The notes beneath the pieces are model-generated. The model saw only the letters and a program-made list of their open reading frames with translations. It was not told the origin of the DNA and did no database searches. A stretch of DNA of 64,000 nt from positions 4,133,001-4,197,000 of the forward strand of contig NZ_CP116346.1 in the NCBI RefSeq assembly GCF_030254645.1, written 5' to 3'. Positions 12,086 to 19,314 of the stretch are shown here, in pieces. The position numbers and the translations under genes are program-made. The first letter of the stretch is position 1. Each line of letters starts with the position of its first letter. This DNA is from Paucibacter sediminis (GTDB taxonomy: Bacteria; Pseudomonadota; Gammaproteobacteria; Burkholderiales; Burkholderiaceae_C).

Positions 12086-12795
12086 TGAGCGCGGCCGAGA
12101 TCGAGCGCCAGCGCCAGCTGGTCCAGGCCGTGTTTGGCGGCACTGCCGAGGGGCCCTGGCGCGCACCGGCCGGCGTGCAGGGCGGGGCGGCACGCGGTCT
12201 GCTGGCCTACCGCCTGAATGCGGCGGCGCTCGCCGAGCGCGCCCTGGCCACGGTGTTCGCCCAGTTGCGCGAGGCCATGGGCGCGAGCGAGTTTGCTGCC
12301 ATGGCCTGGGCCTTCTGGCGCTGGCGGCCGCCGCGGCTTGGCGACATGGGCGAATGGGGCGCCGATCTGCATGAATTCCTGGCCGGCCAGCCCGAGATGG
12401 AGCCCGCCTGGCTGGATCTGAGCCGGCTGGAATGGGCACTGCACGCGGCCGAGCGTGCGGCCGACGCCAGCCTGGATGCCGACAGCCTGCTGCGGCTCGG
12501 CGAACCCTCGCCCGGCCTGTTGCGGCTGCGCATGCGGCCGGGCCTGCGGCTGCTGCCGGCCGACAGCCAGGGTCAGGTCTTGCTGGTGTGGCGCCAGGGC
12601 TGGCGCGCCCGGGCCGAGCCGCTGCCCGCGGCCCAGGCCCTGTTGATGGCGCAGCTGCTGGCCGGCGTCGATCTGCAATCCGCGCTGGATGCCTGCCTGG
12701 CGGCGCATCCGGACTTCGACTTCACGGCCTGGCTGCATGAGGCCTTGCTGCAGCAACAGCTGTGGCGCGTGGAACCCATAGGTGAACCGACATGA
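12085..12795 (+). CDS. bufC: DUF2063 family protein, MNIO partner (BufC/GigB-like)
   Basis: 236-aa protein starting at 12085 (MSAAEIERQRQLVQAVFGG) in a TGATG overlap with the MNIO gene. The N-terminal part (residues 1 to about 100) is the DUF2063 helical domain, with LLAYRLNAAALAERALATVF and WAFWRWRPPRLGDMGEW. The C-terminal half resembles the substrate-recognition region that binds the precursor peptide in MNIO systems (RRE-like role). It has no signal peptide, so it should act in the cytoplasm with BufB. Its stop overlaps the DoxX start by 4 nt. The role comes from family knowledge plus the invariant gene order. Confidence 0.9.
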   Translation: MSAAEIERQRQLVQAVFGGTAEGPWRAPAGVQGGAARGLLAYRLNAAALAERALATVFAQLREAMGASEFAAMAWAFWRWRPPRLGDMGEWGADLHEFLAGQPEMEPAWLDLSRLEWALHAAERAADASLDADSLLRLGEPSPGLLRLRMRPGLRLLPADSQGQVLLVWRQGWRARAEPLPAAQALLMAQLLAGVDLQSALDACLAAHPDFDFTAWLHEALLQQQLWRVEPIGEPT

Positions 12796-13283
12796 AACTC
12801 AATGCCTTGATGAAGAACGCGGCCTGGCTGAGCCTGACCGACGCCGGCGTGGACGACGCCGCCCGCCTGCCCGCCTGGTTGCGGGCCCTGCTGAAACAGG
12901 CCCAGGCGCTGGTGCTGCTGGGCGCCAGGCTGTATGTGGCCCAGGTGTTTTGGCTCTCGGGCCTGACCAAGATCCGCGACTGGGGCACCACGCTGGCGCT
13001 GTTCCAGGACGAATACCATGTGCCCCTGCTGCCGCCCGAGCTGGCCGCCTACCTGGGCACCGGCGGTGAGCTGTGCCTGCCGGTGCTGCTGGTGCTGGGC
13101 CTGGGCGGCCGCTTCGCGGCCCTGGGCCTGAGCGTGATGAATGTGATGGCGGTGCTGAGCCTGGAGGAGATCGCACCGGCCGCCCTGGCCGGCCACCAGC
13201 TCTGGGGCGCGCTGCTGATCGGGCTGGCGCTGTGGGGGCCGGGGCGCTGGTCGCTGGACGCCTGGATGGCGCGGCGGCGCTGA
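12792..13283 (+). CDS. DoxX-family membrane protein of the bufferin operon (GigT-like)
   Basis: 163-aa integral membrane protein of the DoxX/DoxD family, last gene of the bufferin operon (ATGA overlap with bufC). A soluble N-terminal stretch of about 35 residues is followed by about four transmembrane helices. The family sequence GARLYVAQVFWLSGLTKIRD comes first; then ELCLPVLLVLGLGGRFAALG and LWGALLIGLALWGPGRW. DoxX proteins recur in bufferin/gig operons; their role is unproven but may be redox or metal handling at the membrane. It ends only 3 nt before the convergent tolA stop, leaving no room for a shared terminator. Confidence 0.85.
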   Translation: MKLNALMKNAAWLSLTDAGVDDAARLPAWLRALLKQAQALVLLGARLYVAQVFWLSGLTKIRDWGTTLALFQDEYHVPLLPPELAAYLGTGGELCLPVLLVLGLGGRFAALGLSVMNVMAVLSLEEIAPAALAGHQLWGALLIGLALWGPGRWSLDAWMARRR

Positions 13284-13286
13284 GCC

Positions 13287-14168
13287 TTATTCCCTGGGCT
13301 GAAAGGTGATGACCAGCAGCGAGGGCACGCGGCCATCCACATCGCGCGGCAGGGTTTCGGTCTTGTCGATCGCGCGCAGCACCGCCTTGTCCCATTCGGC
13401 ATCGCCGCTGGGCTTGATGATCTTCTTGCCGATGATGGTGCCGTCGGGGGCCACGCGCACTTCGACCTCGGTGACCGGGTTGCCGCTGGGCGTGTCCGCG
13501 TAAATGATGTTGGGCCGGATGCGCGCCTTGATGCGGCCGCCGTAGCTGGCCGAGGGCCCCGAGCTCTGCAGCACGCTGCCGGTGGCACCCGGCCCGCCCG
13601 AGGCACCGGCCATGCCCTGGATGCGGCGCAGATTCTCCTGGCGCAGCGCTTCGCGCTTGGCCTCGGCCTGCTTGGACTCCTTCGCTTCCTTGGCGGCGGC
13701 GGCCTCGGCCTGGCGTTGCTTCAAGGCCAGTTCTTCCTTCTTGGCCTGCTCTTTCTTGGCTAGCTCCTTGGCCTTGCGCTCGGCTTCCAGCTCGGCCAGG
13801 CGCTTCTGCTCGAGGTCCTTCTTCTTTTTCTCGGCCTTGGCGATGGCGATCTCGGCATCGCGCTGCGCCTGCAGCTCGCGCGGGTCGGGCTCGGCGGGTT
13901 TGGGCTCTGGCTTAGGCTGAGGCTTGGGCGCTGGCGGCTCCTCGGGCGGCAACTGCTCGCGCGGGGCGGCGGCCTGGGGCACGGCGGCCCAGAGCTCGGC
14001 CTCGTAGGTGGGCAGGGTCTGGGTACGCCAGTGCACGCCGGCGCTCAGGGCCAGCACCAGCAGCAGGTGGGCCGCCACCGCAAAGGCAAAGCCGCGGCCC
14101 AGGCCCGGTGCCTGCGGCGGACGCAGCGGGTCGCGGTCGAGGTGAAAGCGTGAGGCCAGGGCGCTCAT
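13287..14168 (-). CDS. tolA: TolA, periplasm-spanning protein of the Tol-Pal system
   Basis: 293-aa protein linking the TolQR motor to the outer membrane during division. One N-terminal transmembrane helix (GFAFAVAAHLLLVLALSAGV, about residues 26-45) precedes a Pro/Lys-rich stretch (KPQPKPEPKPAEPDP). A long Ala/Lys/Glu helical domain II follows (about residues 95-190), then a C-terminal TonB-like domain III (GRIKARIRPNIIYADTPSG to ITFQPRE). Gene order ybgC-tolQ-tolR-tolA is canonical, but the usual next genes tolB and pal are absent. The 3' end abuts the convergent bufferin operon. Confidence 0.93.
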   Translation of the reverse strand: MSALASRFHLDRDPLRPPQAPGLGRGFAFAVAAHLLLVLALSAGVHWRTQTLPTYEAELWAAVPQAAAPREQLPPEEPPAPKPQPKPEPKPAEPDPRELQAQRDAEIAIAKAEKKKKDLEQKRLAELEAERKAKELAKKEQAKKEELALKQRQAEAAAAKEAKESKQAEAKREALRQENLRRIQGMAGASGGPGATGSVLQSSGPSASYGGRIKARIRPNIIYADTPSGNPVTEVEVRVAPDGTIIGKKIIKPSGDAEWDKAVLRAIDKTETLPRDVDGRVPSLLVITFQPRE

Positions 14169-14189
14169 GGCGGCTGCGTGGTCGCGGGT

Positions 14190-14636
14190 TCAGTTCTTGC
14201 TGGCGTCGGCGGGCGGGCCGTTGCGCACCGCCAGGCCCACGCGCGCGATGCCCGCGCTCTGCAGCACGTCCATGGCCTTCACCACCGCCTCGTACTTGAC
14301 GCTGCGGTCGGCCGAGATCACCACCGGGGTGTTGCTGTCGCTGCCCTGGGCGGTCTTGACGCGCTCGGCCAGTTGCTTGAGCTGCACCGACTGCGGCTCT
14401 TCCTTGTCGAGCTTGAGCTTGAGCTTTTCATCGGCGCCCACGATCACGTGGATCACATGCTCGGGCTGCTGGCGGCTCTTGCCCACCGAGGGCAGGTCCA
14501 CCAGGCCGGTGGTGATGAGGGGCGCGCTCACCATGAAGATGATGAGCAGCACCAGCATCACGTCGATGAAGGGCACCATATTGATTTCATTGATGGTGCG
14601 GCGGCGTCCGCGGCCGCGCGAGGCGATGGCTGCCAT
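14190..14636 (-). CDS. tolR: TolR, ExbD/TolR family proton-channel subunit
   Basis: 148-aa inner-membrane protein that, with TolQ, forms the proton-driven motor energising TolA. One N-terminal transmembrane helix carries the essential Asp in NMVPFIDVMLVLLIIFMV (about residues 19-36; D25 is the conserved proton carrier). A periplasmic ExbD-like domain ends at RVGLAVRNG. It lies 18 nt after tolQ and 21 nt before tolA on the same strand. Length and motifs are normal. Confidence 0.95.
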   Translation of the reverse strand: MAAIASRGRGRRRTINEINMVPFIDVMLVLLIIFMVSAPLITTGLVDLPSVGKSRQQPEHVIHVIVGADEKLKLKLDKEEPQSVQLKQLAERVKTAQGSDSNTPVVISADRSVKYEAVVKAMDVLQSAGIARVGLAVRNGPPADASKN

Positions 14637-14654
14637 GCTCTGTGCTCCGGCGCC

Positions 14655-15359
14655 TCAGCGCGTGTTGCCTTGCTGGCCGGCGGGGGCCGGCTGGCTGGCG
14701 TTGCGCTGCAGGATGTTGGAGAACTCCTCGATGAAGGTCTCCAGCGTGATGGCGCTGCGGTCGATCTGGCGCGCAAAGCGGTTGTAGGCCAGCACCGCGG
14801 GAATGGCGGCGAACAGGCCGATCGCGGTGGCCACCAGGGCCTCGGCAATGCCGGGCGCCACGGTGGCGAGCGTGACCTGCTGCAGGTTCGACAGGCCCAC
14901 GAAGGCGTGCATGATGCCCCAGATGGTGCCGAACAGGCCCACATAGGGCGAGACCGAACCCACCGAGGCGAGGAAGGAGAGGTTGCTCTCCATCGCGTCG
15001 AGCTCGCGCTGGAAACTGGCACGCATGGCGCGGCGGGCGCCGTCGAGCAGGGCGGTGGGCTCGACCACGCGGCGCTCGCGCAGCTTGAGGAACTCGCGCA
15101 TGCCGGAGGCGAAGATGCGCTCCAGCGGCGCGCCCACGGTCTTGCTGGCGACGCTGCTGTAGAGCTCGTTGAGGTTCTTGCCGGACCAGAACTCGGTCTC
15201 GAAGGCCTCGTTGCTGGCCTTCACCCGGCCCAGCGAGATGAGCTTGCTGAAGATCACGCTCCAGCTCGCCAGCGAGACCAGCAAGAGCGCGGCGATCACC
15301 AGTTGCACCACCAGGCTGGCGTGGGCAATGAGGCTGAAGATGGACAGGTCTTGGTTCAT
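14655..15359 (-). CDS. tolQ: TolQ, MotA/TolQ/ExbB proton-channel protein
   Basis: 234-aa inner-membrane protein with three predicted transmembrane helices (about residues 13-35, 133-155, 170-195) forming the TolQR proton channel. Start taken at 15359 (MNQDLSIFSLIAHASLVVQ), the standard TolQ N-terminus; the longer in-frame ORF would overlap ybgC. Conserved segment SVSPYVGLFGTIWGIMHAF lies before helix 2, and TLATVAPGIAEALVATAIGL in helix 3. It follows ybgC by 16 nt. Confidence 0.95.
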   Translation of the reverse strand: MNQDLSIFSLIAHASLVVQLVIAALLLVSLASWSVIFSKLISLGRVKASNEAFETEFWSGKNLNELYSSVASKTVGAPLERIFASGMREFLKLRERRVVEPTALLDGARRAMRASFQRELDAMESNLSFLASVGSVSPYVGLFGTIWGIMHAFVGLSNLQQVTLATVAPGIAEALVATAIGLFAAIPAVLAYNRFARQIDRSAITLETFIEEFSNILQRNASQPAPAGQQGNTR

Positions 15360-15375
15360 GTCTCTGGAGAGTGGG

Positions 15376-15795
15376 TCAGGGCGCAGGCACGGCGATGGCC
15401 TGCAGGATGGCAGCGGGAATGCGGGTGGGTTTGAAATCGGCCGCGCCCACGCAGCCGATGCGGATCTCGCTCTCGGCCAGCAGCGTCTGGCCACGCCAGG
15501 CCTGCTGGGCCAGGTCCATGCTGACACGGCCGAGCTTGATCGGCTTCACGGTGACGCGCAACTGATCGTCCAGACGTGCCGGGCTGAGGTAGCGCACGTT
15601 GGTGGCGCCCACCACGAACAGCGCGCCCAGCTCGGTGCGCAGGCGCTCCTGCTCGAAGCCCAGGGCGCGCAGCCATTCGGTGCGGGCGCGTTCGAAGAAC
15701 TTCAGGTAGTTGGCATAGAACACCACGCCGCCGGCGTCGGTGTCTTCCCAGTAGACCCGCAGCGCGAACTCGAACGCTTCGCCTGCCTGCGTCAT
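15376..15795 (-). CDS. ybgC: YbgC, Tol-Pal-associated acyl-CoA thioesterase
   Basis: 139-aa hot-dog-fold thioesterase, first gene of the tol cluster. Start at 15795 (MTQAGEAFEFALRVYWEDTD) overlaps the stop of the upstream aminotransferase (ATGA). The 4HBT catalytic motif is visible as YWEDTDAGGVVFYANYLKFF (about residues 16-35), with the active Asp in EDTD. Homologues hydrolyse short acyl-CoA or acyl-ACP and associate with phospholipid enzymes. Length is typical. Confidence 0.93.
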   Translation of the reverse strand: MTQAGEAFEFALRVYWEDTDAGGVVFYANYLKFFERARTEWLRALGFEQERLRTELGALFVVGATNVRYLSPARLDDQLRVTVKPIKLGRVSMDLAQQAWRGQTLLAESEIRIGCVGAADFKPTRIPAAILQAIAVPAP

Positions 15796-16982
15796 GCGCG
15801 TGCCTGCAGATAGGCGCGGATGCGCTGCAAGGCCTCGCGCAGGTCGTCCTGGCTGCTGGCAAACGAGAGCCGCATATAGCGCTCGCCAAAGGCCGGGCCG
15901 AAATCGCGCCCGGGCGTCAGCGCCACATGGCATGCGTGCATCAGCTCGAAGCAGAAATCCCAGCTGCTGTCCGAATAGGCCGAGACATCGGCCCAGGCGT
16001 AGAAGGCGCCGTCGGGCAGCACCGGCACCGGCAGGCCCATGGCCTCGAGCGCCGGCACCACCAGATCGCGGCGCGCGCGGAACTCGGCACGGCGGCGCTC
16101 GTACTCGGCCATCGCGTCGGCCTCGAAGCAGGCCAGCGCCGCATGTTGGGCCACCGCGGAGGCGCAGATGAAGAGGTTCTGGGTCAGCTTCTCGATCGGC
16201 GCCACTAGCGCCGGCGGCAGCACCAGCCAGCCCAGGCGCCAGCCGGTCATGCCGAAGTATTTGGAGAAGCTGTTCACCGAGATCACGTCCTCGCCCAGAC
16301 CCAGCACGCTGTGGCCAAAGCGCTCGTCGTAGGACAGGCCGAGGTAGATCTCGTCGACGATGCTGACGCCGCCGCGCGCGCGCACCACCTCGACGATGGC
16401 GCGCAGCTCATCGGGGTCGATGGAGGTGCCGGTGGGGTTGCTGGGCGAGGCCAGCAGCACGCCGCGGCTGTGCTCGTTCCAGGCGCTGGCGATCTGCGCC
16501 GCGCTGGGCTGGAAGCGCTGCGCCGGCCCGGCCGGCAACAGCACGGCGCGCGCATCCGTGGCGGCGACGAAATGGCGGTTGCAGGGGTAGCAGGGGTCGG
16601 GCATCAGCACCTCGTCGCCCGCCTCGAACAGGGCCAGGCAGGCGAGCTGCAGGGCCGCCGAGGCGCCGGCGGTGATGACGATGCGTTCGGGCGCAATGGC
16701 CAGACCGAAATGCTGGGCATACCAGCGCGACACGGCCTCGCGCAGCGCTGGCAGGCCGGTGGCCGGCGTGTATTGCGTGCGGCCTTGCGTGATGCAGGCC
16801 TGCGCGGCCGCTTGCACGGCCGGGGCGGCAGCGAAGTCGGGCTCGCCGATGTTCAGGTAGATCATGCGCCGGCCGCCCTGGGCCGGGTCGCAGGCCGGGC
16901 TGCGCGCGATCTCCGCGGCGGCCTTGGCGCATTCCATCACGTAGAACGGTTCAATAAAACGCAGGCGATCCGCGAGCTTCAT
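15792..16982 (-). CDS. PLP-dependent class I/II aminotransferase, 5' end apparently supplied by an integrated element
   Basis: 396-aa fold-type I aminotransferase (aspartate/alanine aminotransferase-like). The PLP region includes SVNSFSKYFGMTGWRLGWLV, with the Schiff-base Lys in SKYFG; also ASPSNPTG and the C-terminal YMRLSFAS arginine. ATG at 16982 is preferred (GAGG 8 nt upstream); an in-frame GTG at 16991 is possible. Substrate cannot be fixed. The first 15 codons (MKLADRLRFIEPFYV) are more AT-rich than the rest, and a second diverged copy (MKLARRLDHIEPFYV) lies at 18799 just after nusB. The gene was therefore probably split by an insertion and restored. It overlaps ybgC by 4 nt, so ybgC-tolQRA may depend on its promoter. 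Confidence 0.88.
   Translation of the reverse strand: MKLADRLRFIEPFYVMECAKAAAEIARSPACDPAQGGRRMIYLNIGEPDFAAAPAVQAAAQACITQGRTQYTPATGLPALREAVSRWYAQHFGLAIAPERIVITAGASAALQLACLALFEAGDEVLMPDPCYPCNRHFVAATDARAVLLPAGPAQRFQPSAAQIASAWNEHSRGVLLASPSNPTGTSIDPDELRAIVEVVRARGGVSIVDEIYLGLSYDERFGHSVLGLGEDVISVNSFSKYFGMTGWRLGWLVLPPALVAPIEKLTQNLFICASAVAQHAALACFEADAMAEYERRRAEFRARRDLVVPALEAMGLPVPVLPDGAFYAWADVSAYSDSSWDFCFELMHACHVALTPGRDFGPAFGERYMRLSFASSQDDLREALQRIRAYLQARA
16937..16946. repeat. Attachment-site-like core, copy 1
   Basis: TCACGTAGAA, reading TTCTACGTGA on the coding (minus) strand at codons 13-15 of the intact aminotransferase (FYV). Coding sequence upstream of this point differs from the orphan 5' fragment at 18764-18799 while keeping its protein sequence similar. 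Downstream the normal gene body continues. It marks the proposed right-hand gene junction of the element. Confidence 0.55.
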
Positions 16983-17096
16983 GCGAGCCACCTCGTGAAC
17001 TTCGATTCAAAAGCCGCGGGCACTGGAGCCGGGAGTCGATTGAATAGGCAGGAACAGCAATCCAGAAGCGTCAGCCCCCCTTCGTTATTGATTCCC

Positions 17097-17492
17097 ATGT
17101 CTACGGTCGCAATTTCCTATGCTCGTTTCAGCTCGGCGCCACAGGCGCAGGGTGCAAGTTTATCCCGTCAAGTCGAGCGGGCCCGCGAATACGCTGAGGC
17201 GAACAGCCTCGTCCTTGATCCCACGCTCTGCTTCGAGGACCCGGGCGTCTCCGCTTGGGATCAGAGCAACCTTGAAAAGGGGGCGCTCGGCGGCTTCCTT
17301 AGGGCTGTGGATGAGGGCAAGGTACCCAAGGGAGCGACGCTCATCGTGGAGAGCTTTGACCGACTCTCGCGTGCAACACCGCTTGATGCGCTGCCGGTCT
17401 TCCTGAGGATCATTGGCGCCGGTCTGAACCTCGCAATTCTGACCAACCCGCCGCAGTTGTTCTCGCGAGCTACCCTAAAAGAGAGCGGGTAA
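17097..17492 (+). pseudogene. Serine recombinase (resolvase/integrase) N-terminal fragment
   Basis: 131 aa from ATG at 17097. The resolvase-family catalytic domain begins VAISYARFSSAPQAQGASLS, with the nucleophilic serine in the YARFS motif. It continues with a linker (EDPGVSAWDQSNLEKG) and the conserved IVESFDRLSRATPLDAL arginine region. The ORF stops abruptly after FSRATLKESG, whereas large serine integrases run to 450-600 aa. The recombinase and DNA-binding domains are missing, so it should be inactive. It starts about 150 bp from the aminotransferase junction, the usual place for an integrase relative to its att site. Confidence 0.8.
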
Positions 17493-17511
17493 GCACGTTG
17501 CCGAGGTCGCC

Positions 17512-18012
17512 ATGATCGATCTCGCTACCGCAAAAAAGGTCGTCATTGCGCTCTTCTTCGGGGGGCAACTTGTGCCGCATCCGAAGCAGCGGATTTTCCA
17601 ATTGCTCGGCTATGACGTCGTGGCGATCGGTCGGCTGAAAGCTGATCCTGAAGTGACTGCGTTGCGGCGTGATGTGAAGGCCATGTGGAATATCTTGCTT
17701 AGGGCTGAGCGTGCGATGAACGGGCTCAGCGCCATGCGGGGAGGGGCTGTTGTGCCAACGCCGGAAAGGATCGGCAGTCAGAGGTCCGCGATCTACAACC
17801 GACTCGAGCGATTGGTCGTCGACGTAATCGAATCAGCTCTTGAGCGTGATGGGATTTTCTGCGTGTTGATCCATGACGGGTTCATGGTGCCGAGGCGGAT
17901 TGACCATCAGGCCATGGAGCAGCTCGTACTGGAGAAAACGGGCTTCCGGATTCGTCTGACCGAGACCTTCATGCAAGGTCCCGGCGATGAGGTCGAGCTG
18001 CTGGCGGCATAA
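17512..18012 (+). CDS. Unrecognised element-borne protein (possibly a C-terminal remnant)
   Basis: 166 aa starting MIDLATAKKVVIALFFGGQL, 20 nt after the recombinase fragment. I do not recognise the family. The C-terminal half has a long helix (IYNRLERLVVDVIESALERD) and then FCVLIHDGFMVPRRID. The hydrophobic-strand-HD-G pattern recalls, weakly, the palm-domain motif C of single-subunit polymerases (VHDE/IHDG), as would suit a mobile-element replication protein. Normal N-terminal catalytic motifs are absent, so it may be a truncated tail. Lower GC than neighbours supports foreign origin. Confidence 0.45.
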   Translation: MIDLATAKKVVIALFFGGQLVPHPKQRIFQLLGYDVVAIGRLKADPEVTALRRDVKAMWNILLRAERAMNGLSAMRGGAVVPTPERIGSQRSAIYNRLERLVVDVIESALERDGIFCVLIHDGFMVPRRIDHQAMEQLVLEKTGFRIRLTETFMQGPGDEVELLAA

Positions 18013-18135
18013 GCAACGGCGTCGATCTCATCCAGTTGGACGGCATGGAGCGATGAGCCGGCAACCAGAAGGCCTCTGGCAATAGAGAACACGCGCCGCG
18101 GAGCATATGTTGTACAAAAGTGCCAGTTTCCTCGA

Positions 18136-18674
18136 TCAGCCTCCTGCCTGCACGAACGGATCCGGCTGTGTATTCATCGTTCCGCGCGCATCCCAAATGA
18201 CTTGAAACGTAGTCTCTCGATCTATGCCCATCTCGTCCAAGCAACGGATTCGACCTTGCAGGACGGAATCTTTGGGAAGGCGAACAGTTGTCGCAACGTG
18301 TTGTTCTTGCCGCAGGAGCTCGACTCGCAAGACGTCGGTCGGTCCCTCCGGCTGATCGAGCGACATCACTACCCTGCGGGCAATCTTGCCGGCGTTCTCA
18401 AGCTGAACCTCAATGGATTTTTCGTGCAGGTACTCGGCCTGAACTCGTAGATGCACGAGAAAGCGGGGCAGTTGTGCTGCAAGCGCAAGCTGCTGTTGCT
18501 GGCGAGCTTCTGTCGTTGCTTGATCCAATTGCTGCCGGCTGACCTCGACCAATTGACTCTGCTGTTCGACTGAGTTCTTTAGCTCTTCAGCCTGCAAGCG
18601 TAGACCGACCGGAAGTACTCGGTCAAATCTTGCTCAACTTCTGGGCAGTCGATGCGAATGTACTCCGGGCTCAT
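18136..18674 (-). pseudogene. Hypothetical coiled-coil protein gene with a probable frameshift
   Basis: An ATG at 18674 opens MSPEYIRIDCPEVEQDLTEY followed by FRSVYA; that frame ends 16 nt past 18601. The neighbouring frame continues naturally as LRLQAEELKNSVEQQSQLVE into a coiled coil and a beta-rich domain (RFLVHLRVQAEYLHEKSIEV) to 18136. Joined at about 18601 the two make one protein of about 178 aa, so a single indel has likely split the gene. The downstream part alone (TTG at 18597, 153 aa) could still be made. I do not recognise a function. It lies in the low-GC element. Confidence 0.5.
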
Positions 18675-18799
18675 GATTCTCGGCTCAATATCTCGCTACA
18701 TGGAATGCACGAACCCTTGGCCACGAGATACGATTGTTTTGCTGGTCCGTCATTCACGTAGAAGGGCTCGATGTGGTCGAGCCGCCGGGCCAGCTTCAT
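18671..18799 (-). pseudogene. Orphan 5' fragment of the native aminotransferase gene
   Basis: ATG at 18799, 20 nt after the nusB stop, begins MKLARRLDHIEPFYV, clearly the same N-terminus as the intact aminotransferase at 16982 (MKLADRLRFIEPFYV). Homology ends exactly at the TTCTACGTGA core; the next codons (NDGPAKQSYLVAKGSC) are unrelated element sequence and stop at 18671. High-GC codons match the surrounding operon. This is the native start, left behind when the element entered. The ribBA-ribH-nusB-aminotransferase order is common in Burkholderiales, which supports this. Confidence 0.75.
18754..18763. repeat. Attachment-site-like core, copy 2
   Basis: Second copy of TCACGTAGAA, at the point where the orphan aminotransferase fragment loses homology to the intact gene. 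With 16937-16946 it brackets the element. The flanks on either side differ (AT before it here versus CA in copy 1), as expected for attL/attR half-sites. Confidence 0.55.
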
Positions 18800-18819
18800 G
18801 CCTTGACTCAGAACTTGCT

Positions 18820-19314
18820 TCAGGAGCGCTTGCGGGCGGCGTCGACCTCGCGCGGGCGCAGGTCGACGGCGGCACGGTCCAGCACGGCGTTCACATACTT
18901 GTGGCCGTCGGTGCCGCCGAAGGACTTGGCCAGTTCCACCGCCTCGTTCACCGCCACCTTGTAGGGCACGTCCATGCAATGCTTGAGCTCGTAGGCGCCG
19001 ATCATCAGCACCGCATGCTCGATGGGCGAGAGTTCGGTGGTCTTGCGGTCCACATGGCGCGAGAGCACCGCGTCGAGGTCGGCGGCTTCGAGGATGCAGC
19101 CATGCAGCAGGGCGTCGAAATGCGCCGTGTCGCTCTTGGCAAAGCCGTCCTGTTCGCGCGTGTGAGCATCGACCGAGCCGGCGTCCTCACCGGTGAGCAG
19201 CCATTGGTAGAGGCCTTGCAGGGCCAGCTCGCGGGCACGCCGGCGCGCCGATTTGGCGGGCGCACGTTTGGCCGCTGGCTTGGCCGCGGGCTTCTTGTTT
19301 TCGTTCTCGCTCAC
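18820..19314 (-). CDS. nusB: Transcription antitermination factor NusB
   Basis: 164-aa all-helical RNA-binding protein that, with NusE (S10), binds boxA and supports rRNA antitermination. A Lys/Ala-rich N-terminal extension ([19 protein letters not shown]) precedes the core: [39 protein letters not shown] and [20 protein letters not shown], ending [14 protein letters not shown] start at 19314 overlaps the ribH stop (GTGA), so the genes are coupled. Downstream is the orphan start of the split aminotransferase. Confidence 0.95.
   Translation of the reverse strand: MSENENKKPAAKPAAKRAPAKSARRRARELALQGLYQWLLTGEDAGSVDAHTREQDGFAKSDTAHFDALLHGCILEAADLDAVLSRHVDRKTTELSPIEHAVLMIGAYELKHCMDVPYKVAVNEAVELAKSFGGTDGHKYVNAVLDRAAVDLRPREVDAARKRS

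Larger units (their letters stand above)
16937..18763. mobile_element. Remnant of an integrative element inserted in the aminotransferase 5' end
   Basis: A 1.8-kb interval bounded by two copies of TCACGTAGAA, both at the same place in an aminotransferase N-terminus: 16937-16946 in the intact gene and 18754-18763 in the orphan 5' fragment. Inside are a truncated serine recombinase (beside the left junction), an unrecognised ORF, and a frameshifted hypothetical gene. Base composition and codon use are visibly less GC-rich than the flanks. Large serine integrases typically sit beside one attachment site and insert in coding genes. I read this as a decayed island with attL and attR still visible. 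The crossover model is inference. Confidence 0.65.

Noticed and set aside
16948-18753. Target-site duplication of a simple insertion sequence
   Set aside because: The repeated 10 bp lie inside homologous but diverged gene starts and there are no terminal inverted repeats or DDE transposase; site-specific integration explains it better.
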